Assembly (NCBI GenBank): GCA_002690925.1
Contig: NZGD01000121.1
Coordinates: 1 to 53,383, forward strand
Length of the DNA stretch: 53,383 nucleotides
Source of the DNA: Rhodopirellula sp.
Lineage (GTDB): Bacteria; Planctomycetota; Planctomycetia; Pirellulales; Pirellulaceae
Direction: 5' to 3'
Of this stretch, positions 36,037 through 45,189 are shown piece by piece. The position numbers were made by a program, and so were the translations under genes. Every line of letters starts with the position of its first letter. Position 1 is the first letter of the stretch. Below the pieces are notes generated by a model. It saw only the letters and a list, made by a program, of their open reading frames with translations. It was not told the origin of the DNA and searched no databases.

Positions 36037-36456
36037 ATGTTGCGAGCACTTGATATCAGCACGTCTGCGTTGGTTGCAGAACGCACTCGATTGAACGCAG
36101 TGGCTGGGAACATTGCCAATATCTCCACCCTCAAGAACGAAAAGGGCGAGGCAGAGCCTTATCGAGCGCGAGAGGTTGTGTTTCAGGCAGACGATGGATT
36201 TTCCACCCAAGGTGCTTCAGGTGTAAAGGTTGAGGAGATTCGTACGAGTGACGTAGAGCCGCTGTATCGTTACCAGCCGCAACATCCTTTAGCGATCAAA
36301 GATGGGAAGTGGAAAGGCTACGTTGCCTATCCCAATATTGATTTGACAACACAGATGGTGGATGCTCTGGAGTCGACGCGAGCATATGAGGCAAACGTGG
36401 GGGTCATGGAGATTACCAAAAACCTGAGCCGCGAAACGCTGACCATTTTAGCATAG
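36037..36456 (+). CDS. flgC: Flagellar basal-body rod protein FlgC
   Basis: A 139-residue proximal rod protein. LDISTSALVAERTRLNAVAGNIANI is the usual N-terminal rod motif, and PNIDLTTQMVDALESTRAYEANVGVMEITKNL is a textbook FlgC C-terminus. GGAG lies ten bases before ATG 36037. The frame is open upstream to 35962 but that part is non-family. It is followed by a hairpin at 36470-36495 and then fliE. Confidence 0.95.
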   Translation: MLRALDISTSALVAERTRLNAVAGNIANISTLKNEKGEAEPYRAREVVFQADDGFSTQGASGVKVEEIRTSDVEPLYRYQPQHPLAIKDGKWKGYVAYPNIDLTTQMVDALESTRAYEANVGVMEITKNLSRETLTILA

Positions 36457-36469
36457 CCTTGGATTCATC

Positions 36470-36495
36470 GGGCATGAGAGTAACCTGCTCTGCCC
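36470..36495 (+). terminator. Hairpin between flgC and fliE
   Basis: GGGCA (36470-36474) pairs with TGCCC (36491-36495), and GAG (36476-36478) with CTC (36488-36490), leaving a bulged T. Six T follow at 36511-36516, some distance away. It may lower or process transcription inside the operon. Confidence 0.4.
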
Positions 36496-36562
36496 TACTC
36501 ATTGAACACGTTTTTTGACATTTTAAAGTACGAACCTGGTACGGTCGAAATCGACTTGAATC

Positions 36563-36880
36563 ATGCGACCTATCAACGGAATCCAGCCGCCACTTCGTCC
36601 TGAATCACCGATGAGTGGTTTAAGTTCAAAGTCTGCCAAAGTTGATTTTGAATCTGGAATTGATGAATTTGCCAAGGTGCTCACTAACGAAGTCAAAGAT
36701 GTTAATTCGATGCAGATCGATGCCAACGATATGGTTCATTCATTATTGACTGGCGGTGATGTTAACGAGGCCGAAGTACTTACCGCGGTACAGAAAGCGG
36801 ATCTTGCGTTTCGCATGCTGTTGCAGGTACGTAATAAACTGGTCGAGGCATATCGAGAAGTTCAGCAAATTCAGATCTGA
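36563..36880 (+). CDS. fliE: Flagellar hook-basal body protein FliE
   Basis: A 105-residue adapter between the MS ring and the rod. The family signature is visible: a DFESGIDEFAKVLTNEVKDVNSMQIDAN core, then VNEAEVLTAVQKADLAFRMLLQVRNKLVEAYREVQQIQI at the C-terminus. The first 25 residues are Pro/Ser-rich and likely disordered. It precedes fliF, as in many bacteria, with a gap of 89 bases. Confidence 0.93.
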   Translation: MRPINGIQPPLRPESPMSGLSSKSAKVDFESGIDEFAKVLTNEVKDVNSMQIDANDMVHSLLTGGDVNEAEVLTAVQKADLAFRMLLQVRNKLVEAYREVQQIQI

Positions 36881-36969
36881 GATGATCCGGCTGACAACTT
36901 GTTACTGCTTTAAGCATTTCAAAACCTGATCATTCCCTTCACTTTCATCGCGGTAGCACCTGAGAATCC

Positions 36970-38601
36970 ATGAATTTCCTGAGACAATCAACTGATCAGG
37001 CGCGGCAGGTGTTCTTATCCATGCCCATGCAATCGCGGGTCATTGCGATGATGTTGGTCGCTGTGATCGCGATCGGATTGGCGTTTCTCGTTCGGGGCTC
37101 TGATACCAATTCGACTGAATTTCTGTTTGGTGGTCGCTCGATGGGCGAGCAGGAAATGGACTCCATTGAAGTTGCCTTGAGTGCAGCGGGTTTGAATGAC
37201 TGGGAACGCGAGGGACGACGCATCAAGGTGCCCAAGGATGCTAAGTCAAATTATTTAGCTGCCTTGGGGGATGCTTCGAGTTTGCCGATTGCTCTGCGAA
37301 CTGAGGTCGATCAGGCCATTAAGAATAGCAGCCCGTTTGATTCATCTGACCTGCGATATTCCCGTGAAATGCATGCCAAGGAAAAAGATCTTGGAAGTAA
37401 AATTTCCGCTTTCCCGGATATTCGGTGGGGTAGTGTGGAATATGATCGGGGGGAACGCATTGGGTTATCACGCGTGGTGCCGCAATCGGCAAGTGTGATG
37501 GTCCAGCCAGAGGGGACGCGTGCTTTGCCACGTCAACGTATCATTGCGATTCAGGAACTGATTCGTGGTTCCTATGCTGGTATGACCACCGATGATGTCG
37601 TAGTCATTGATACCAACAGCACGACAGCTAATCTTAGTGCTGAAGAAGAAGATCCACTGCTTACGAAGCAACGTGAAGCCGAAACGCACATTGAGTACAA
37701 GTTAAGGAAGCTGTTGGTCGAATATCCAGCACAGATCGCGGTGTTTGCTGAGATTGATCCAACGATGGACTCGGAGTTGGCTTCGCTGAAATTTGATCCT
37801 GAACCGACTAATCTCAGAAATAGTTCCCGAAAAATTGAAACGACACGGAATCAACAGATTCCAAGTGGCGTTCCCGGGGCAGATCCTAATGCCATTGGCA
37901 ATCGGGCACAAAGCATCGGTAACGAGGTGGAGGTTCTGAACACTACGCAGGATGAAAGGGATACCAGTGGGGTAGCAGGTCAGCAGTTTGAAAGTTCAAA
38001 GCTGGCAGATTTGCAGGTCAAGACGGTGCGAGTTTCGATCATGCTACCGACCAGCTACTACAAAAATTTGAACATCCAGAATGAACTGCTCCGGGATTCA
38101 ACGCAGAATCCTGAAGATATCGTTCTGGACGATGCGACCTTGGAGGGTTTGCGAGTCAAAACGGAAAAAAAGATATCGGAAATTGTCAGCCCTCTGCTGC
38201 CTCAAGTTGCCGCTGGGGCTGATCCTGTCACGCTGGTCACTGTGCGGGACGCTCCAAAGTTGCCCGCTGAGAAACAGGCGGAGCAGTTGGGGACAAGCCA
38301 GGCTTTGAGCTGGTTAGCCGAATCGTGGCAGACACTGGCGCTCGTTTTGCTCGGGCTGGTCGCCCTGCTCGTAGCCCGTTCAGCCGCAAAATCCCCAGGG
38401 AATGCAACTCCTCCCGAGTTCCAAGAGGGATTTGGACTTGAAATGCCAGGTCCCAATCCCGTCGAGCAGGATGTTGAGCAAGAAGCAGAGCGGATGACGA
38501 TCACAGGTGGATCTCTTAAAGATGAATTATTGCATCTGGTGGAAGATAACCCCGAGGTGGCAGCAAATGTGATTCGTGGCTGGGTGGGAGACGCAGCCTG
38601 A
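36970..38601 (+). CDS. fliF: Flagellar MS-ring protein FliF
   Basis: A 543-residue protein that forms the MS ring in the inner membrane, the base for switch and export gate. Two membrane helices are visible: VIAMMLVAVIAIGLAFLV near residues 24-41 and LALVLLGLVALLVARSA near 455-472. The periplasmic part shows the ring-building segments (YSREMHAKEKDLGSKISAFP; PTSYYKN). The C-terminal cytoplasmic tail ends LHLVEDNPEVAANVIRGWVG, the segment that binds FliG, so a FliG partner is expected despite its divergence here. It ends 242 bases before fliG. Confidence 0.95.
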   Translation: MNFLRQSTDQARQVFLSMPMQSRVIAMMLVAVIAIGLAFLVRGSDTNSTEFLFGGRSMGEQEMDSIEVALSAAGLNDWEREGRRIKVPKDAKSNYLAALGDASSLPIALRTEVDQAIKNSSPFDSSDLRYSREMHAKEKDLGSKISAFPDIRWGSVEYDRGERIGLSRVVPQSASVMVQPEGTRALPRQRIIAIQELIRGSYAGMTTDDVVVIDTNSTTANLSAEEEDPLLTKQREAETHIEYKLRKLLVEYPAQIAVFAEIDPTMDSELASLKFDPEPTNLRNSSRKIETTRNQQIPSGVPGADPNAIGNRAQSIGNEVEVLNTTQDERDTSGVAGQQFESSKLADLQVKTVRVSIMLPTSYYKNLNIQNELLRDSTQNPEDIVLDDATLEGLRVKTEKKISEIVSPLLPQVAAGADPVTLVTVRDAPKLPAEKQAEQLGTSQALSWLAESWQTLALVLLGLVALLVARSAAKSPGNATPPEFQEGFGLEMPGPNPVEQDVEQEAERMTITGGSLKDELLHLVEDNPEVAANVIRGWVGDAA

Positions 38602-38607
38602 TTCGCA

Positions 38608-38622
38608 CTGTCGTGATGACAG
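38608..38622 (+). terminator. Hairpin between fliF and fliG
   Basis: CTGTC and GACAG form a five-base stem around GTGAT, followed by GTTTTG. It is weak but lies just after the fliF stop. The rest of the 242-base gap to fliG shows no gene. Confidence 0.3.
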
Positions 38623-38843
38623 GTTTTGTGTGCATGGATATCAACGCTGGATCTGGCTGATTCGAGACTGGATTCAATGCTTCAGGATCTCCCAGAGCGT
38701 ACGCCGTGGTGAAAATGGACGGATTCCCTCTTCCAATGCAGACACCAGTTTGACTACAAGGGGACTTTCAAGCCCAACAGCGAAGGATTGCTGGGGACTC
38801 GGAAGTGGTTCAGATTTTGCATGGCACGAGGGAGCGGCCCCTA

Positions 38844-40148
38844 ATGGCAAACGGATGGGACTCAGGATTAGAGCGTGAGGCGATGCTACGTCGTGTCGCG
38901 ATCGTGCTGAGTAGTTTGCCAGCGTCCATTGCTACTAACCTGCTGGGTGAGATAGACGCTGACACGAAACTGGCTGTGCGACGCACAATGATGTCCTTGT
39001 CAGACGTCGATCCTCTTGAGCAAAAACGCGCACTGCATGCTTTCAAGGTCTCTGTGCAGAAACCCGATGCTTCACCCGACCAATTTCAGGCATCGAGTGG
39101 CCGTGATGCAACTCCCTCATCAACGGCTCAGGCACAACCGCATGCAAACGCTGCTTCCCGAATAGTACGATCATATTCTGGAAACTCTCCGACAAATGCG
39201 GAAGGGAACGTGCCAGCTGATTCGAATGAGAGTCAGCATCCGTTGGCTTTTCTGGAACAGGTCGATGAGCAGGTGCTCGCGAACGTACTGAAAACAGAGC
39301 GTCCACAAATTGTTGCGACCGTGTTGGCGTCGATAAAGCCAGAGCATGCAGCACGCGTTCTTGCTCTACAAGGTAGTGGTTTGGAGGATATGCTCGGTCG
39401 TATTGGGAAGATTGAGACCATTCCGAATGCGTCGCTGGCGGAACTCGCTGACCATTTTCGAGAATCGCTCGGCAAGCAGGGAGTTGGTACAAGCGACACG
39501 TTGGGCCGTCGAGCTTTGGATGCAATTCTCGCGGCCATGCCTCGCGACCAAGAAACGCTAGCCGACGATCAGGGAGCATTTGCGCATCAAGCTTTTTCAG
39601 CTACCGACGAAACTAATCCAGCATCCAATGGACAAAAATCTGGATTTCCATCCTCCGTCACTGCTGAAGAAAACTTGAGTTCCAAACTACGTATTGCAGA
39701 GGGCACTCTGCCTCCGCAATCTGATCGTCCCTCTAGATCGCGTGGTACGGTGACGTCGCACATTGCCACGGCATCTCGGTTATCACGACAGGCAGCAAAT
39801 GATGTTGCTGCTTTTGAAGCCTCGGAATCGGCGAGTGCAGTGAGTGAATCAATGCGATTCCCATCAACTGACTCGATTCACGAGCATCTGATGCAGCTTT
39901 CACCTCAACATTTGTGCGAAACACTTGGCAAAGTCCAAGCAAGATCTGCGATGTTGGCCCTTTGTGGTCTCCCGAATCAAGTTACGTCGGCAGTTCTTGC
40001 GTTGCTACCCAAAGTTGAGTCTCGCAAGGTGCGTGAAGCAATGAATTCGCTGGGGTCTTTGCAACTGCGAGAGATTGATCAAGCCAAAGAAACAATCGCT
40101 TATGCATCGCTCGAAGTGATCGATGTGCCGATTTCTAATGTTGCCTGA
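38844..40148 (+). CDS. fliG: Divergent flagellar switch protein FliG
   Basis: About 434 residues, longer than usual (about 340). Domain order: an N-terminal helical domain (MLRRVAIVLSSLPASIATNLL), a disordered stretch, then a middle domain with the FliG core (LANVLKTERPQIVATVLASI), where ERPQ replaces EHPQ. A second disordered stretch of roughly 110 residues follows, and then the C-terminal domain (ALCGLPNQVTSAVLALLPKVESRKVREAMNSL, LREIDQAKETI). In the helix that meets the stator the conserved Arg is kept, but the usual acidic pair appears as Asn-Ser. The start is ATG 38844, with GAGGGAG at 38828-38834. Position between fliF and fliH supports the call. Confidence 0.82.
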   Translation: MANGWDSGLEREAMLRRVAIVLSSLPASIATNLLGEIDADTKLAVRRTMMSLSDVDPLEQKRALHAFKVSVQKPDASPDQFQASSGRDATPSSTAQAQPHANAASRIVRSYSGNSPTNAEGNVPADSNESQHPLAFLEQVDEQVLANVLKTERPQIVATVLASIKPEHAARVLALQGSGLEDMLGRIGKIETIPNASLAELADHFRESLGKQGVGTSDTLGRRALDAILAAMPRDQETLADDQGAFAHQAFSATDETNPASNGQKSGFPSSVTAEENLSSKLRIAEGTLPPQSDRPSRSRGTVTSHIATASRLSRQAANDVAAFEASESASAVSESMRFPSTDSIHEHLMQLSPQHLCETLGKVQARSAMLALCGLPNQVTSAVLALLPKVESRKVREAMNSLGSLQLREIDQAKETIAYASLEVIDVPISNVA

Positions 40149-40162
40149 TTGAGGTGTGATTC

Positions 40163-40849
40163 ATGGCCACCGTTTTAAAGTCGGGCGATCGAGATAAGCA
40201 ACAAGCTGCGGCTCAAAATGCGTCTGCGATTGCGGGTTTCAATCTCAGTGACCTTGCCGATGAGGGACGCACGCGGTTGGAACAGTGTCGTTTGCAGGTT
40301 CAGGAGATGCTGGCGAAAGCTGAGCAGCAGGTTGAAGGGATTCGTAAGGCTGCCGAGGAACAGGGGTATCAGCATGGCTTGGAGCAGGCTGCGATCGATG
40401 CAGAAAAAAAACTGCAAACAAAGGCTGAACAGCAAGCTAAATCCAGCACTTTGTTGATGGAAAAGGCAGTGAATCAGATCCGTGATACCCACTCACAATG
40501 GATGGAAGACTATGCGGAGGTGCTCACCGAGACCGCTTTGGCAGCAGCTGAAAAAATTGTTCAGCGTAAACTTGAGGTCGAATCGGAATTGGTGGTTGCT
40601 TGGGCAAAAGAGGCGTTGCACAGTACGCGGTCATCACTGAGCTTGACACTTGTTGTGCATCCCGAAACTCTTGCGCAAGCTGGCCCCGCTTTTGAATCGA
40701 TGGTTCTAGCTCCGAGCCTGCCTGAGAACACCCACGTCGAAACAGATGAAAATGTGGGCAGAAATGACGTGGTTGTTCGCCAAGATGGTGGTGAAATTCA
40801 AGCAGGGCTGACCGCTCAACTTGAGCGACTGAAGGAGTTGTTGCAGTGA
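40163..40849 (+). CDS. fliH: Flagellar export regulator FliH
   Basis: A 228-residue protein that binds and restrains the export ATPase FliI. The first half is a charged coiled coil with Glu/Gln/Ala repeats (LEQCRLQVQEMLAKAEQQVEGIRKAAEEQGY). The second half matches the FliH/YscL globular part (ETALAAAEKIVQRKLEVE, then VVHPETLAQAG and VETDENVGRNDVVVRQDGG). GAGGTG precedes the start, 14 bases past the fliG stop. It overlaps fliI by four bases (GTGA). Confidence 0.93.
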   Translation: MATVLKSGDRDKQQAAAQNASAIAGFNLSDLADEGRTRLEQCRLQVQEMLAKAEQQVEGIRKAAEEQGYQHGLEQAAIDAEKKLQTKAEQQAKSSTLLMEKAVNQIRDTHSQWMEDYAEVLTETALAAAEKIVQRKLEVESELVVAWAKEALHSTRSSLSLTLVVHPETLAQAGPAFESMVLAPSLPENTHVETDENVGRNDVVVRQDGGEIQAGLTAQLERLKELLQ

Positions 40850-42279
40850 CGAATCCCGTTGACTTTGAACCACCAGTGTTGCCTGACCCCAATGTAAATC
40901 GAACATTGATCCAGCAAGCTATCGCCTTTGAAGTGCGCGGGCGTGTTTCTGCGGTCGCAGGTGAGTCCGTGGAAATCGAGGGGATGACAGCGGCCATTGG
41001 TTCTATCTGTGAATTGAAATCACAGGATGGAGCTATTTCACGTGCACGCGTGATTGGGTTTCGCGGTGTCAGACCCATTCTCGCTCCGTTGGAACGACTC
41101 AATGCTCTCGCTGCAGGCGATTCGGTTCGTCTCGTTGACACGACTTTGAAGTTGCGAGTCGGACCATCATTGTGTGGACGCGTTATAGATGCGTTTGGCA
41201 AACCGGTGGATGGCAAGCCTTTGCCAAAAGATTTAATGCGGGTCGATGCAGAGCAGGAACCGCCAGAGTCTCTGAAACGCCCCGCTATTGATCAGCCACT
41301 GCAAACCGGGATTCGGGCAATTGACACCATGCTGACATGCGGGCGGGGCCAGCGATTAGGAATATTCGCCGGTTCAGGGGTCGGTAAAAGTACCCTTCTG
41401 GGCATGCTTGCACGTGGATCCAATGCAGATCGAATCGTGATTGGGATGGTGGGTGAACGTGGCAGAGAAGTTCAGGAATTCCTCAATCGGGCTCTCGGTG
41501 ATGCTGGCTTCGCAAGAAGCGTGGTTGTGGTGGCGACCAGTGACCGACCGGCAGCTCAACGTGTGTCTGCGGCCTGGACAGCAACTGCAATCGCTGAAGC
41601 GTTTCGGGATCAAGGCGAAAACGTACTTTTGTTGCTTGATTCGGTGACACGATTTGCAATGGCCCAACGGGAACTGGGGCTCGCAGCAGGTGAACCACCC
41701 ACAACAAGAGGCTACCCACCAAGCGTGTTCAATGTGCTGCCAAGGTTGGTGGAACGTGCTGGTCGCACCGAGCAAGGTTCCATCACCGCTTTTTATACGG
41801 TTTTAGTAGAGGGAGATGATCACAATGAGCCCATTGCGGACGCGCTTCGAGGTTTACTTGACGGTCACTTTGTTCTCAGCCGAGATTTGGCTGCAAAGGC
41901 TCACTGGCCTCCAATCGATATTCTGCACAGCCTGAGTCGTTTGCAGCCACATCTTGTTTCTCGTGAGGCATTGCAGTCCGCTGCGATTGCCCGTCAGCAT
42001 CTGAGTGAGTATCAACGTCACGCGGACCTGATCTCCATTGGTGCCTACCGCCAAGGTAGTGACCCGCGGGTCGATGCCGCGATTGCAATGCGAGAGCCGC
42101 TTAATCTGTTTTTGCGGCAGGAAGCGACGCAAATAACAAAATTGGAGGATTCGAACCGAATGCTCTCGCAACTTGTCGGCGCCCAGACAGCACCTAATCC
42201 GGCAAACGTCAATGTCGCAACGCAACCTCCTGCTTCGGTGAGTGCAGTTGGAGAGAGCCCGGGCATCTCGACAAGCTGA
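40846..42279 (+). CDS. fliI: Flagellar export ATPase FliI
   Basis: A 477-residue type III secretion ATPase of the F1-beta family that energises unfolding and entry of flagellar subunits. Walker A is GSGVGKST at about 176, and Walker B is VLLLLDSVTRFA. The family segments GRVIDAFGKPVDG, GERGREVQEFL and GYPPSVFNVLPRLVERAG are clear. The GTG start lies inside the fliH stop, with AAGGAG ten bases upstream, so translation is coupled. The C-terminal 35 residues are Pro/Ala/Asn-rich. Confidence 0.97.
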   Translation: MTNPVDFEPPVLPDPNVNRTLIQQAIAFEVRGRVSAVAGESVEIEGMTAAIGSICELKSQDGAISRARVIGFRGVRPILAPLERLNALAAGDSVRLVDTTLKLRVGPSLCGRVIDAFGKPVDGKPLPKDLMRVDAEQEPPESLKRPAIDQPLQTGIRAIDTMLTCGRGQRLGIFAGSGVGKSTLLGMLARGSNADRIVIGMVGERGREVQEFLNRALGDAGFARSVVVVATSDRPAAQRVSAAWTATAIAEAFRDQGENVLLLLDSVTRFAMAQRELGLAAGEPPTTRGYPPSVFNVLPRLVERAGRTEQGSITAFYTVLVEGDDHNEPIADALRGLLDGHFVLSRDLAAKAHWPPIDILHSLSRLQPHLVSREALQSAAIARQHLSEYQRHADLISIGAYRQGSDPRVDAAIAMREPLNLFLRQEATQITKLEDSNRMLSQLVGAQTAPNPANVNVATQPPASVSAVGESPGISTS

Positions 42280-42322
42280 TTGTTTCATGCGTTTTGCCAG
42301 TTCATGACCGCGAGGATTTATC

Positions 42323-42769
42323 TTGCCAGCCGATTTTCGATTCAAGTCTCTGCTCGATTTGCGACGTCAGCAACGTGATGAGGCGGGTGCAGCTTTGGGG
42401 CAGGCCAACGAGGCAATCGCCAAAGTGAACACGCAAATTGACGAAATCAAACGCGAACGAATTGCCTTGCGTGATACCAGGGATGTGAATCGACAAGGCA
42501 ATGTTTCTGTTGATGCTCTGCTGGCACACGGACGTTACGACTTGCAGCTCCAAGCAGATATGGGCTCCCTCGAGGCAACCATGGAAGAATTGACTGCCGA
42601 GATGGAGCGAAGGCGAGTGAAATTGGTAGAGGCTGAAGCGGAACTGAAGCGTTTTGAGAAATTAAAAGAATATGATGAAGCCGAATTCCGAGCACTGGAA
42701 TCGAAACGAGAACACGCAGAGTCAGATGAAGTTTCAACGCGCCGGTACATCCTTCAGCGACAACGGTAA
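42323..42769 (+). CDS. fliJ: Flagellar protein FliJ
   Basis: A 148-residue long coiled-coil protein that links FliI to the export gate. It begins FRFKSLLDLRRQQRDEAGAAL, the typical FliJ opening, and continues as antiparallel coiled coil with Glu, Lys, Arg and Leu at heptad spacing. It starts with TTG at 42323, since CGAGGA is six bases upstream and no ATG is suitable. Position after fliI supports the call. Confidence 0.88.
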   Translation: MPADFRFKSLLDLRRQQRDEAGAALGQANEAIAKVNTQIDEIKRERIALRDTRDVNRQGNVSVDALLAHGRYDLQLQADMGSLEATMEELTAEMERRRVKLVEAEAELKRFEKLKEYDEAEFRALESKREHAESDEVSTRRYILQRQR

Positions 42770-42775
42770 TCGATC

Positions 42776-43432
42776 ATGATCTCAAAAATCTTTCGAGGAC
42801 TCGCTGCCTTTTGTGTAGCTACTGTTCTGACTCAGGTGATCCTGCTCACTTATTTCCTGATTCGGGGAACACTCAATCACAACTCTGCGATCCAATTGAT
42901 CGCTTTGGTCAATGGAATCGATGTCTCCGGAATGCGCCTGCAGGAGATCTATCGTCAAAGCGAGAACTACGAGCAACCAAGCTATGCCGAAATTCTGGCA
43001 CAACGAAAAATGAATAGCCTAGATATGGATTTGCGTCTCCGGAGTCAGCAGCAGTTCCGAGATGAACTCAGTGTCATGCTGGCAGATTTGCGGACAGATC
43101 AAGATCGCTTCAGTGACCGTTTGCTAGCATTTCGAAATGAACTCAAACAACTTACTGACGAAGCACAAGAAAACGGCCTTCAGGACGTACAACGAACCTT
43201 GCAATCACTCGATCCAGAGCAGGCCAAGGAGCAGTTGTTGATAATGTATGACGATAAAAGAATAGATGACGTTGTCACAATCCTTCAAGCCATGTCGACA
43301 GATGCACGAAGAGACATATTGGCAGAGTTCACTGCGCCGGGCGATGTAGACATTCTTGCGGATGTTTTACGTCGGATCAGTGAGGGCATGCCAGTTTCAT
43401 CATTGATCAAAGAGACGGACGAAAAATTGTAG
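42776..43432 (+). CDS. MotE-like membrane coiled-coil protein
   Basis: A 218-residue protein with one N-terminal membrane helix (FRGLAAFCVATVLTQVILLTYFLI), a coiled-coil middle and a C-terminal MgtE_N-like segment (PEQAKEQLLIMYDDKRIDDVVTILQAM, with ILADVLRRI). This fits MotE-type proteins that lie between fliJ and fliK in several bacteria and act as chaperones for the motor protein MotC, or as structural partners. Motor genes are not in the window. It starts six bases after fliJ. Confidence 0.78.
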   Translation: MISKIFRGLAAFCVATVLTQVILLTYFLIRGTLNHNSAIQLIALVNGIDVSGMRLQEIYRQSENYEQPSYAEILAQRKMNSLDMDLRLRSQQQFRDELSVMLADLRTDQDRFSDRLLAFRNELKQLTDEAQENGLQDVQRTLQSLDPEQAKEQLLIMYDDKRIDDVVTILQAMSTDARRDILAEFTAPGDVDILADVLRRISEGMPVSSLIKETDEKL

Positions 43433-43445
43433 TCCTCGGTTTGTA

Positions 43446-43473
43446 AGCTAGCATGGCGTCGCCATGCGGCTTC
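43446..43473 (+). terminator. Hairpin between the MotE-like gene and fliK
   Basis: GCATGGCG (43452-43459) and CGCCATGC (43461-43468) are perfect inverted repeats; AAGC (43446-43449) and GCTT (43470-43473) extend the stem past a small internal loop. The T-rich CTTTTCC follows. In a folded RNA the middle bases would form the loop. It could be an attenuator within the flagellar operon. Confidence 0.5.
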
Positions 43474-43519
43474 TTTTCCCGATGGTTACTTGATCGGCCG
43501 TGCCTGGGGGGAGCCAGAG

Positions 43520-45070
43520 ATGAGTGATTTGGAATCGGTTGGTCGTGCGCGAGATGCAATCATTACTGAGGTAGCCGGGGGGAAAATCCGTTCGTTTGCT
43601 CGTAGTGGTGGTCTGGGTTCTGATGAAGGTTTGCTGGATGCATTTGCAGAGATCTTTGCTCGTATGTCCGAGGCGAAGGTGACTGCTCCGACGGCAGAGC
43701 AGAACAGTTCTTCTGAGGATTTGGGAAACCCGTCGTCCGATTCATTGCGTGAATCGGAAACGGATTCAGAGAATGATGGCAGCCACAAGCAGTGTGTTGC
43801 AGCGAGGCCGGATGGTCTGTCGATGGAGGATGTTGAGGTTCCAACAGCATCGCTTGTGGCTATCGCTGCTTTAGAAGATGCTGCGCCTCAACCGGTAGAG
43901 AATATCGCGACATTGGCGGTCACCGAACTTGACTTGACGGTGCCTGTGGTTGCAAATGTGTTGGACGCGGAGACGGGGAATTCGGAGATTGCTGACGATC
44001 AGGTTCGGCAGGGATTATCCGGCGACGATGGCGAAGATTTTGTTGTTCGAAGACGTAAGGCAAGCCCGACATCCGATTCTAAATCAGCTGGTGTGAATCC
44101 ACTTCGAGGCGAGCGGGAGGGTGCCGTGATGACAGCGGGTCGTTCCGACCCTGAGATTGTCTCTTCGGAAACAGGAGAGGAGGTGGAACAGCCGCTGCAA
44201 CAATTTGGCGGTGAGGCGACGCGTAATCGACGCGTTCGTCATCGCGGTGGTCGTCATGCCGAGCAATTACAGGCACCAGCTTCGCAGAATGGTTCGCGGG
44301 AAACTGCCTCAACAGTGGAATCGTTGAAAAGTCCCGTAGATCCGGAGGCCAGCGGTGGTATCGAAAATGCAACCCGGGTGCGGTCAGCACAGGGGAGCAC
44401 AGCTGCCGCCGCAGTGAACCGTTCGGCACAGGCCGCAGTAGCAGCCAGCGCCATTGCGACCAATAGTGGCTCAAATACCACGCGGTTTGGACCAACGGTG
44501 GGCAATGGAATTCGTGAGGTAGTACCGAACCCATCGATGGGTGCAACGGTCAAGACCATCGGTCGACCGGCGTCCGAGGCACGAGGTAAGACGGTTGATA
44601 CAACGCATACGTTGGCGCGAGTAAAACTGATTCAACGCGTGAGTAAAGCATTTCAACATCTTGGTCCAGAGGGAGGAATTATACGTTTGCGGTTGGCTCC
44701 AGCTGAAATGGGATCAGTACGCGTAGAGATGCGAATCCAACAACGTAAAGTTGCAGCTCGAGTTGTTGCAGAGACTGAGGCAGCGAGTGCCGCTCTTCGA
44801 GAACATCTTCCCGAATTGCGAGCAAGGTTGGAATCTCTTGGGATGCAGGTGGAGCAACTTGATATTGAGACTGACAAACTCGATCCCGATGGTGACTCAA
44901 ATTTTGAGGATCCAACTTCTCGTGACAAGGGTTGGCAGGAGCCTGATCGGCGTCAACAACACAAACGAGCCCGACAGTTTCAAACAAACGATGCTGTTGA
45001 TGTTTCACAGCATGTTTCACCTGAGGCAACAACGACCTCTGCTTCGGCCGGCATCGACGTGCATCTCTGA
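43520..45070 (+). CDS. fliK: Flagellar hook-length control protein FliK
   Basis: About 516 residues. The N-terminal two thirds are low-complexity and Glu/Ala/Ser/Val-rich, as expected for the secreted ruler part. The C-terminal domain matches the hook-length (Flg_hook) fold: GGIIRLRLAPAEMGSVRVEMRI, then LREHLPELRARLESLGMQVEQLDIET. It controls the switch from hook to filament export. ATG 43520 was chosen since GGGGGAG (43507-43513) lies six bases upstream; the frame is open to 43490. Confidence 0.92.
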   Translation: MSDLESVGRARDAIITEVAGGKIRSFARSGGLGSDEGLLDAFAEIFARMSEAKVTAPTAEQNSSSEDLGNPSSDSLRESETDSENDGSHKQCVAARPDGLSMEDVEVPTASLVAIAALEDAAPQPVENIATLAVTELDLTVPVVANVLDAETGNSEIADDQVRQGLSGDDGEDFVVRRRKASPTSDSKSAGVNPLRGEREGAVMTAGRSDPEIVSSETGEEVEQPLQQFGGEATRNRRVRHRGGRHAEQLQAPASQNGSRETASTVESLKSPVDPEASGGIENATRVRSAQGSTAAAAVNRSAQAAVAASAIATNSGSNTTRFGPTVGNGIREVVPNPSMGATVKTIGRPASEARGKTVDTTHTLARVKLIQRVSKAFQHLGPEGGIIRLRLAPAEMGSVRVEMRIQQRKVAARVVAETEAASAALREHLPELRARLESLGMQVEQLDIETDKLDPDGDSNFEDPTSRDKGWQEPDRRQQHKRARQFQTNDAVDVSQHVSPEATTTSASAGIDVHL

Positions 45071-45189
45071 TGTAAGGCAGCAACGGAAGCTGATTGCTAT
45101 CGCGTTCGGTGGTTATCGCGTCGTACAACAGGAGCATCAGTGATGTCTTGAGGCATCGCGATGTAATGCTGTGTTCTTGGGAGACAATC

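Noticed and set aside
38576..38878. Frame of 100 codons between fliF and fliG as an extra flagellar gene
   Set aside because: Composition (Trp, Arg, Cys-rich) is not protein-like, it overlaps both genes in another frame, and it lacks a ribosome-binding site.
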